From Chthonomonas sp. UBA2391 (lineage in GTDB: Bacteria; Armatimonadota; Fimbriimonadia; Fimbriimonadales; Fimbriimonadaceae): a stretch of 19,697 nucleotides of DNA. A program made the position numbers and the translations under genes. Positions 14,396-19,697 of this stretch are shown in pieces (position 1 is the first letter of the stretch; each line of letters opens with the position of its first letter). The stretch is taken from assembly GCA_002343825.1 (NCBI GenBank), contig DDSL01000013.1, positions 18,506 to 38,202 of the forward strand, given 5' to 3'. The notes beneath the pieces are model-generated. The model saw only the letters and a program-made list of their open reading frames with translations. It had not been told where the DNA came from and searched no databases.

Positions 14396-15267
14396 TCCCC
14401 GAGGATATCGAGGCCTTTTGGGGCCGAGCGTGGGAAGAGGTGCGGACGGCTCCGCTCGATTTCCATCGCTCTCTACGGAGCGACTACCCCTTGGATGGGT
14501 TCCGGGTCGAGCGCCTCGAGTTCAGCAGCGTTGGGGGCCAGCGGCTCAGCGGATGGATCGCTCTGCCCGAGGGCGTTTCACGTGCTCCGGGTTTTGTTTG
14601 GGTCCCGCCCTATGGCCGCGAGAGCCTGCTGCCCAACCGATTTGGCACCCGTCCCGGAATGGTGTCGCTTAGCCTAAACCTCCATGGTTTGGATGCCTTT
14701 CACCAAGAGAAGTACCACCCCAGCCGGGGCTACTTTGCCGAGGGTGTGGGCGAACCCGAAACCTACATCTTCCGAACCCTCTGGCAACACGCTGCGATGG
14801 CCGTTCGCGTTCTGCAAGCCCAGATCGAAGTCGATGAAGACCAATTGGGCGCGATGGGGATGAGCCAGGGCGGCGGCATCAGCATCTGGCTGGGGGCTTG
14901 GTGTCCCCTGGTGAAGGCAGTGTGTGCCGATATGCCGTTTCTCGGCCGGATCGAGGCCGCGTTTGACCGTCCCATCCACCGATATCCGCTTAAAGAGCTC
15001 ATTGACTTCGTCGAGAACGAGCCGCTCGGGAACGAGCGAGCCCGGCATACGCTCAGCTACTTCGACACGAGTCACCAGGCTGCGTTTTGCCGAGTTCCGA
15101 CCCATGTCTCGCTGGGTCTCAAGGATCCGGCCGCCAAGCCCGAATCGGTGCGTGAGATCTATGATGCGCTCGCGGGCGAAAAGGATCTTGTCGAGTACGA
15201 TTGGGGTCACGACTGGCACCCCGAAATGGTTTCTCGGAACCAAAACTGGCTTCTCCAGCATTTCTAA
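14392..15267 (+). CDS. Acetyl-xylan-esterase-like alpha/beta hydrolase
   Basis: The protein is 291 residues, cytoplasmic (no signal peptide). It has the AXE1/cephalosporin-C deacetylase-like layout: an N-terminal helix, GWIALPE, the substrate-loop sequence GFVWVPPYGRES, LNLHGLDAF, then the nucleophile elbow GMSQGG with Ser158. GLKDPAAKPES supplies Asp245 and YDWGHDWHPEM supplies His273 (in the GHE-like position) or, less likely, His276. Enzymes of this family remove acetyl groups from short xylo-oligosaccharides and related esters; the actual substrate here is open. It starts within the NIL stop codon (ATGA overlap) and ends four bases before dsbD, so the three genes are probably one operon despite unrelated roles. 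Confidence 0.88.
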   Translation: MIPEDIEAFWGRAWEEVRTAPLDFHRSLRSDYPLDGFRVERLEFSSVGGQRLSGWIALPEGVSRAPGFVWVPPYGRESLLPNRFGTRPGMVSLSLNLHGLDAFHQEKYHPSRGYFAEGVGEPETYIFRTLWQHAAMAVRVLQAQIEVDEDQLGAMGMSQGGGISIWLGAWCPLVKAVCADMPFLGRIEAAFDRPIHRYPLKELIDFVENEPLGNERARHTLSYFDTSHQAAFCRVPTHVSLGLKDPAAKPESVREIYDALAGEKDLVEYDWGHDWHPEMVSRNQNWLLQHF

Positions 15268-15271
15268 TTCG

Positions 15272-17224
15272 ATGCGCAAACTCTGGATCGTTCTCTCCGC
15301 CCTGCTCGCGCTCCTGAGCCTGGCCGGCGCTCAGCCCTCGGCCGAGTCGTGGTCGGCTCGGCTGGTTCCAGCCGACGCGCGAAGCGGGGAAGCCGCCCAG
15401 GTGGTCCTGACGGTCAAGATTCCCGAAGGATGGCGCATCTATGGGATGAGGCCGGTCGAGAATGGTCCGGTTGCGACGAGCTTTGAACTCCTAGAGGGTC
15501 CGCTCACCGCAATGGGAGACCCGATCGAACCCGACCCCGGGCGCAAGTTCGATACCAACTTCAGTCTGGATGTCGATTACCACGAGGGCGAGGTCGCCTT
15601 TGCCGTTCCCGTCCAACTCAAGACTGGACTCTCCGGAAGTCAGGAAGCCAAAGTCAAAGTCGGGTGGATGGCCTGCACCGAAACAATGTGCGCCCGCCCC
15701 GAATTCGCCGAGATCCCGGCGACCTTCACGCCCGTACCGGGGGAAGCGCGCCCCGATCGTCTGGCTGCGCTGACGACGGTTCCCGAGCAGCCCAACAACC
15801 TCAGCACGGGCAAAGACACCCGAAAGGGGACTGATGGGCCTGCTGCGGAGGCGACTGACGACAAGCCGGTCGACCAAGCCAGCGCCGAAGTGCAAAAGGC
15901 CCGCGAAGGTGGGCTCTTCTCCTACATTCTCTTGGCGTTTTCGGCCGGACTCTTGGCCCTGATCACGCCATGCGTCTTTCCGATGATCCCCATCACGGTC
16001 AGCTTCTTCACCAAGAACTCAGCCGAACCAGGGAAAACGAACACCCGCGGAGCGCTGGCCTATTGCCTGGGGATCATCGTCAGCTTCACCGGGGTCGGTC
16101 TACTGACTACCGCAATCTTCGGTGCAAGCGGGATCCAGCAGCTTGCCACCAATCCATTCGTCAACCTGTTCCTCGCTGCGCTTTTCATCTTTTTGGCGCT
16201 GAGCCTCTTCGGTGTGTTCGAACTCACCCTCCCCAGCGGGTTGGTGAACCGGATGAGCAGCAAGGGCCGCAGCGGCGGTTTAGCCGGTCCGATCTTCATG
16301 GGGGTGACGTTCAGCCTGACGACGTTCACCTGTACGGTCCCGTTTGTTGGGACTCTGCTGATCGCGGCGACCCAGGGCGATTGGCTCTATCCGTTCTTTG
16401 GAATGCTCGCGTTCAGTAGTGCGTTTGCGATTCCGTTCTTCCTGCTCGCGCTGTTCCCCCAATGGCTGAGCAAGCTCCCTCGGTCGGGCTCCTGGCTGGC
16501 GACGGTGAAAGCCTTTATGGGTTTCTTGGAGGTCGCGGCGGCAGTGAAGTTCCTGAGCAATGTGGACCTCGTGTATCAGTGGGGTCTGTTGACGCGGCCC
16601 GTCTTCCTTGCAATCTGGTTTGCGATCATGGCGATGGCCGGGTTTTATCTCTTCGGCTGGCTCCGCCTCGGGCACACCGAGGGACGAGAGCCCATCGGCT
16701 GGCTCCGGCGCGGTTTTGCCGTCTTGAGTTTGGTCGCCGCGGGCTACTGCTTGGCCGGAATCCGTGGTGCCTCATTGGGCACTCTAGGCTCGTTCTTGCC
16801 GCCCGATCCGTATCCCGGCCTCGAGAGTGGGGTCGTCAAAAAGGGCGAGCTCGAGTGGATCGATAGCTATGATAAGGCGCTTGCCACGGCCAAGGCCGAA
16901 GGGAAGCCGCTCTTTATCGACTTCACTGGGGTGACGTGTACCAACTGTCGCCAGATGGAACAGACCATCTTTCCCCAGCCCGTCGTCCGAGAGCAACTGG
17001 AACGATCGGTGCGAGTCAAGCTCTATACCGACCGGATCGGGGTGGACGAGGCCAATGCCGACCTCCAAACCAAGCTGACCAATACCAAAACCCTTCCGGT
17101 CTACGTGGTGATGGATCCCACTACCGAGAAGGTGATCTCGATCTTCCAGGGCTCGACCTACGACGCGAAGTCCTTTGCCGAGTTCATCGATCAAGGGATT
17201 GCCAAGGTCGAGGCACAAAAATAG
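15272..17224 (+). CDS. dsbD: Thiol:disulfide interchange protein DsbD
   Basis: The protein is 650 residues and inner-membrane; it passes electrons from cytoplasmic thioredoxin to periplasmic thiol proteins. A signal peptide (1-20) precedes the periplasmic alpha domain, with Cys135 and Cys140 in GWMACTETMCARP. The membrane domain covers about 214-505 with some eight helices. Its two redox cysteines are Cys234 (ITPCVFPMIP) and Cys354 (TFTCTVPF). The C-terminal thioredoxin domain (about 525-650) has CTNC at 556-559 and the cis-proline LPV at 608-610. All three cysteine pairs are intact, so it should be active. The start at 15272 gives the signal peptide; the frame is open further upstream inside the esterase gene, but that is shadow. 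No ribosome site is obvious, fitting coupling to the esterase four bases earlier. Confidence 0.95.
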   Translation: MRKLWIVLSALLALLSLAGAQPSAESWSARLVPADARSGEAAQVVLTVKIPEGWRIYGMRPVENGPVATSFELLEGPLTAMGDPIEPDPGRKFDTNFSLDVDYHEGEVAFAVPVQLKTGLSGSQEAKVKVGWMACTETMCARPEFAEIPATFTPVPGEARPDRLAALTTVPEQPNNLSTGKDTRKGTDGPAAEATDDKPVDQASAEVQKAREGGLFSYILLAFSAGLLALITPCVFPMIPITVSFFTKNSAEPGKTNTRGALAYCLGIIVSFTGVGLLTTAIFGASGIQQLATNPFVNLFLAALFIFLALSLFGVFELTLPSGLVNRMSSKGRSGGLAGPIFMGVTFSLTTFTCTVPFVGTLLIAATQGDWLYPFFGMLAFSSAFAIPFFLLALFPQWLSKLPRSGSWLATVKAFMGFLEVAAAVKFLSNVDLVYQWGLLTRPVFLAIWFAIMAMAGFYLFGWLRLGHTEGREPIGWLRRGFAVLSLVAAGYCLAGIRGASLGTLGSFLPPDPYPGLESGVVKKGELEWIDSYDKALATAKAEGKPLFIDFTGVTCTNCRQMEQTIFPQPVVREQLERSVRVKLYTDRIGVDEANADLQTKLTNTKTLPVYVVMDPTTEKVISIFQGSTYDAKSFAEFIDQGIAKVEAQK

Positions 17225-17253
17225 GGGCTAGGCAGAGGACTCTGCCCAGCCCC
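17214..17253 (-). terminator. Terminator between converging dsbD and the 17266 gene
   Basis: GGGGCTAGGCAGAG (17224-17237) pairs with CTCTGCCCAGCCCC (17240-17253), fourteen pairs with one A-C mismatch that becomes G-U in minus-strand RNA. On the minus strand the hairpin is followed by TATTTTTG, a good intrinsic terminator for the 17266-18504 gene. The stem begins inside the dsbD stop codon. On the plus strand no T-run follows, but the hairpin could still mark the dsbD mRNA end. Confidence 0.85.
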
Positions 17254-17265
17254 TGACGGGAGCGA

Positions 17266-18504
17266 TTAGAGGTCGCCCGTCAGATCGAAACTTTGACTCA
17301 GGACGATGTAGTCAAAGATCGTGATGCTCCCATCTCCATCGAGATCGGCGAGAGCGTTGACTCCCTCATCCCCGACATTCTGGTCGAAGTTCCAGCTGAG
17401 CTGAATGTAGTCAAAGATCGTGACGCTGTTGTCGAGATCGATGTCTCCGTTGATGAGCGAGGTGCTAATCGTGGGGTTGCTGCTCAGGTTGACGTTCGGG
17501 AGAACCTTGCGAAGGAAACCAGGCGCGGTGAGTGCGACGTCGACGGTTCCGAAGAGGGTCGTATCGAGGACGAAGCTGCCCTGGTTGGAAAGCGTGAATG
17601 TCTGCGTTCCGAGCACGGTCTGCGTTCCCGGTGTTCGGAGCTCCACCGTGACCGGTCGTTGGGCATTATCGCCCAGATAGTCGGCCAGGTTCACGTTACC
17701 CGTGAGTTGGTAGCTGACCGGGGGGACCATGTTGTAGCCGATTCCGACGGATCCACTTTCGGTTGCTCCAGCGGGCAAGGCGAGTTCGTATTGGAAGGCG
17801 GTGGCGCGGTCACCGGTGTTGCTCGGAACGGTGTTCACAAAATCGGTCGCTAGCGAGTCCACGAGCTTCCCACGGAGGGCGCTGTAGCTTGCCGATTCGT
17901 AGCCGATCGGGGCTTGGCCGAGGTTTCGGAAGTAGATCAGCGCATCATTGTTGATGCTGTCGTACTTAAACGTCGTGGTCAGGGGGTCGAAGGTGACCTT
18001 GTCGAAGAAGGGGTCGGCTTCGGTCTGCAGGTCGGCATAGGGGAAGAACTGGACGACCTGGGAGACGTTCCGCAGGTTCTTGACCGACCAATCGATCTTC
18101 AGATAGGCGGCCTCGGGGGTGTTCCCGATCAACTTGTAGTTGATTTTGAATTCGAGAGCGTTGCCGACTCCGCTGACTTCCTCCTGCGCGACCACCGAGC
18201 CGGACTTTCCATCGGGCGCTGTGGTGACGGAACTCCAGTGGCAGACTTGGTATTCCCGGGGTTGGGTTGCGGACCGGTACCAGAATCCGAGTTGGTAGAT
18301 GGCATCTTGGGTGATGCTGAACGAACTGCCGGGGCTCATGCCCGCATTTCCGAATCCGCCGGTGGCCCACTGGCTAGCGCTCGGGGGGAAGTACTGAAAC
18401 TGGAAGTCGTTCGGCGTTGGTGCCGAAAGGTAGATCGACTGGCTGTGAGCGGCAGCGACGACAACGGCGCTGGCAGTTAGGATCAAAGACCGCAATGCTT
18501 TCAT
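17266..18504 (-). CDS. Secreted protein with dockerin-like C-terminus
   Basis: The protein is 412 residues. A signal peptide covers 1-23 (MKALRSLILTASAVVVAAAH). The body (about 24-265) is rich in beta-strand and aromatic residues and matches no family I can name. It is followed by a beta-sandwich-like region (about 270-350, beginning YQLTGNVNLADYLGDN) and two calcium-loop repeats at 353-374 and 386-407 (GDIDLDN...IFDYI, ADLDGDG...IFDYI). The 33-residue step between repeats equals that in the propeller protein at 5475-7274. No sortase or PEP-CTERM tail is present, so surface retention, if any, may depend on the repeats. Ribosome-site sequence before the ATG is weak (GGGGGCGGG, about nine bases away). 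It converges with dsbD. Confidence 0.85.
   Translation of the reverse strand: MKALRSLILTASAVVVAAAHSQSIYLSAPTPNDFQFQYFPPSASQWATGGFGNAGMSPGSSFSITQDAIYQLGFWYRSATQPREYQVCHWSSVTTAPDGKSGSVVAQEEVSGVGNALEFKINYKLIGNTPEAAYLKIDWSVKNLRNVSQVVQFFPYADLQTEADPFFDKVTFDPLTTTFKYDSINNDALIYFRNLGQAPIGYESASYSALRGKLVDSLATDFVNTVPSNTGDRATAFQYELALPAGATESGSVGIGYNMVPPVSYQLTGNVNLADYLGDNAQRPVTVELRTPGTQTVLGTQTFTLSNQGSFVLDTTLFGTVDVALTAPGFLRKVLPNVNLSSNPTISTSLINGDIDLDNSVTIFDYIQLSWNFDQNVGDEGVNALADLDGDGSITIFDYIVLSQSFDLTGDL
17269..17448 (-). repeat. Dockerin-like pair of calcium-loop repeats (copy 2)
   Basis: This encodes residues 353-412 of the secreted protein at 17266-18504. The two units follow the same pattern as the copy at 7095-7271, with the same spacing between them, and share ATCTTTGACTACAT-like DNA at the IFDY core, consistent with recent or conserved common descent. 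Confidence 0.85.
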
Positions 18505-18516
18505 TCAACAATTCCC

Positions 18517-18529
18517 GCCCCCTGGGGGC
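18517..18529. repeat. GC palindrome upstream of the 17266 gene
   Basis: GCCCCC, a single T, and GGGGGC form a perfect palindrome 13 bases before the ATG at 18504. It overlaps the only purine-rich stretch that could serve as a ribosome site, so a hairpin or a bound protein could limit translation. This is inference from sequence only. Confidence 0.5.
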
Positions 18530-18538
18530 ATAGATGGC

Positions 18539-18567
18539 AGTATGCGCCATGTTTTCTGGATCCCCAA
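18539..18567 (-). promoter_or_regulatory. Candidate promoter of the 17266 gene
   Basis: On the minus strand TTGGGG (18562-18567) and CATACT (18539-18544) are separated by 17 bases, giving a start near 18532 and a leader of about 28 bases that would include the GC palindrome. The match to the sigma-70 consensus is moderate, so this is a candidate only. Confidence 0.35.
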
Positions 18568-18669
18568 GGGTAGAGAAAGGATTTTTTAGAGTTCTTTGAG
18601 GATCGGCCAATTATCTTGCCTCGGTCCGCCCCGGGTCCCGGGACCTTACGGGATTTCTCCTGGGATTGT

Positions 18670-18698
18670 TTGGAAATCTGCGCAAGTCGAACTATAAT
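18670..18698 (+). promoter_or_regulatory. Promoter placing the transcript start at the 18705 ATG
   Basis: TTGGAA (18670-18675) and a perfect TATAAT (18693-18698) are separated by exactly 17 bases. The normal start distance puts +1 at about 18704-18706, which is the ATG of the downstream gene, so the mRNA would be leaderless. No Shine-Dalgarno sequence lies between the -10 box and the ATG. Confidence 0.7.
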
Positions 18699-18704
18699 GC
18701 TGCG

Positions 18705-19697
18705 ATGCCTTGCCGCCTAAAGACTGCTTCTGTGGTGCTCGTGGGGTTATGCACGATGTCCGTCTATGGATCGCGCCCCGATAACCTATACCCACCCCCC
18801 TTCGCGGACTATCCAGATCCGAGCGCAGTGGATACCAATGGGGACGGGATCGATGGCATGCGTTTTGGCTCCGTCTTTGTGACTGGGTTCTCCGGCTTTG
18901 ACGACGGCCTTGGCACGATCAACCGTCCGCTAAAGAGCTTGACCGCGGCTATCCTGACCGCCGAAGCACTCTGGGAGTGGGAACGCGAAAACATCCCCGA
19001 GACCAATCCCACGCCTCGATCGGTGATCGTGGGCACCGGAATCTATAACGAGCTCCCGGTTATCTGGGAGGTCGAGGGGCTCTATGGGGGATTTGCTTCC
19101 CTCACGGGATGGAACCGGGTGCTCACCGCGAATGCCCAGGTTTTTGGGACCTTGCCAGTTGGAGGAATCGTGAAGGGCTCGCGAACGCAGTTCATCGACA
19201 ATGTCTATTTCCGAGCCTCTCAAACCGCTGTGGCGGGCCGTTCCTCGTTTGGTCTGATCAACACCGCGACGGCTGTGCAAATATTCAACTTTTGCAACTT
19301 CCATGCGGGGCCTGGGGGCAACGGCTTGAATGGCGGCGATGGAGCCAGCGGACAAGTCGGAGCCTCGGGCAATCCCGGCATGGGAGGCAGCAACTTTGGC
19401 GGCGGTGGAAGCCAAGGTGGCGCGGGCGGTAGCTCACCCTGGAGCTCCGGCGGATCCGGAGGTTGGGGAGGGACGGGCTTCACTTTCAATGACGGAGGCG
19501 ACGGAAGCTCTGGCTCAGGATTTAGCCCCTCAACGGGTGGCCAGGGCGGAGTGGGCGGAGGACTCTTCACTGGTCCGGCCTCCAGTGGAAATTCCGGCAA
19601 TACTGGCGTCACCGGATCTGACGGGGCCCCGGGTGCAAGTGCGACGTTCTGGCTCTCGCCCGACGGCGAGCAGGGTGCCCCTGGCATGCCCGGCGAT
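18705..19697 (+). CDS. Secreted pectin-lyase-fold protein with glycine-rich region (3' end missing)
   Basis: The frame is open from the ATG at 18705 to the edge of the window (331 codons, no stop). Residues 1-22 form a signal peptide. DTNGDGIDG (43-51) is a calcium-loop-like element. The sequence SVFVTGFSGFDDGLGTINRPLKSLTAA, then PRSVIVGTGIYNE, fits the opening of DUF1565/pectin-lyase-like beta-helix proteins, where 'V-x-G-x-x-x-x-x-G-T-x-x-x-P-x-x-[ST]-[IL]-x-x-A' precedes the first helix coils. From about residue 200 the chain becomes very rich in Gly and Ser (runs such as GGNGLNGGDGASG and SNFGGGGSQGGAGG) with collagen-like GAPG and GMPGD steps at the end. It is probably a cell-surface or exported protein. 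The start is supported by the signal peptide and the promoter just upstream. The reverse-strand frame at 19220-19687 is a shadow of the repeat composition. Confidence 0.8.
   Translation, partial: MPCRLKTASVVLVGLCTMSVYGSRPDNLYPPPFADYPDPSAVDTNGDGIDGMRFGSVFVTGFSGFDDGLGTINRPLKSLTAAILTAEALWEWERENIPETNPTPRSVIVGTGIYNELPVIWEVEGLYGGFASLTGWNRVLTANAQVFGTLPVGGIVKGSRTQFIDNVYFRASQTAVAGRSSFGLINTATAVQIFNFCNFHAGPGGNGLNGGDGASGQVGASGNPGMGGSNFGGGGSQGGAGGSSPWSSGGSGGWGGTGFTFNDGGDGSSGSGFSPSTGGQGGVGGGLFTGPASSGNSGNTGVTGSDGAPGASATFWLSPDGEQGAPGMPGD

Noticed and set aside
14924..15271. Extension of the dsbD frame into the esterase gene.
   Set aside because: The translated stretch is arginine/serine-rich shadow sequence; the signal peptide starts at 15272.
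14674..15279. Minus-strand 201-residue frame over the esterase gene.
   Set aside because: It is antisense to a gene with an intact catalytic triad and shows no recognisable features.
19220..19687. Proline-rich minus-strand reading frame of 155 residues.
   Set aside because: It is the complement of the Gly-rich coding region; glycine codons GGN read as proline/alanine codons on the other strand.
1..19697. CRISPR arrays, insertion sequences, prophage genes, toxin-antitoxin or defence islands.
   Set aside because: No spaced direct repeats, transposase, integrase, phage structural genes or defence-gene motifs were seen on either strand.

Overview
The window (about 19.7 kb, moderately GC-rich) is a piece of bacterial chromosome with dense, ordinary gene packing and no sign of a phage, transposon or CRISPR array. 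The best guess for the source is Armatimonadota, probably a Fimbriimonadia-type organism. This is inferred from secreted proteins ending in paired calcium-loop repeats with an 'IFDY' core, a DUF1559-like secreted protein, the long DUF3417-type glucan phosphorylase, and flagellin and DsbD in the same neighbourhood. Planctomycetota or a related group cannot be excluded, because no rRNA or other strong marker is present.

Layout. Positions 7-1034 hold two tandem paralogous small membrane proteins with a long hairpin between them. They converge on a secreted CxxC protein (1112-1663, minus) with a clear terminator, which lies downstream of an alpha-glucan phosphorylase (1771-4344, minus). Divergent from the phosphorylase, and preceded by a TATAAT box, is a likely two-gene unit for secreted proteins: a DUF1559-like protein (4547-5458) and a beta-propeller protein with a dockerin-like tail (5475-7274). 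A minus-strand block follows: a two-domain YHS-like protein (7293-7880), tRNA-Met(CAU) (7914-7990), and the tightly overlapped genes nitrilase-family hydrolase, GNAT acetyltransferase and parB (8005-10336). Flagellin (10392-11858) lies next to them with its own sigma-28-type promoter. A cytoplasmic TPR protein (12076-13920, minus) is divergent from a three-gene plus-strand unit: a NIL-domain protein, an acetyl-xylan-esterase-like alpha/beta hydrolase, and DsbD (14156-17224). DsbD converges on a second dockerin-tailed secreted protein (17266-18504, minus), with a hairpin between them. At the right edge a secreted pectin-lyase-fold/glycine-rich protein starts at 18705 and is cut by the end of the window.

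How it fits together. Much of the window concerns the cell envelope and exported proteins: DsbD (periplasmic thiol reduction), the CxxC and YHS-like proteins, flagellin, and at least four large secreted proteins. Two of these carry the same C-terminal module, which suggests a common surface-retention or partner-binding system. parB, GNAT and nitrilase form one translationally coupled unit. The last two correspond to the halves of a bifunctional protein that is a single chain in many bacteria.

Most notable items: the shared two-repeat C-terminal module; a candidate leaderless gene at 18705, whose -10 box ends six bases before the ATG; the split, overlapping GNAT/hydrolase pair behind an orphan parB; and an unexpected minus-oriented hairpin with a T-tract in the glgP leader region.
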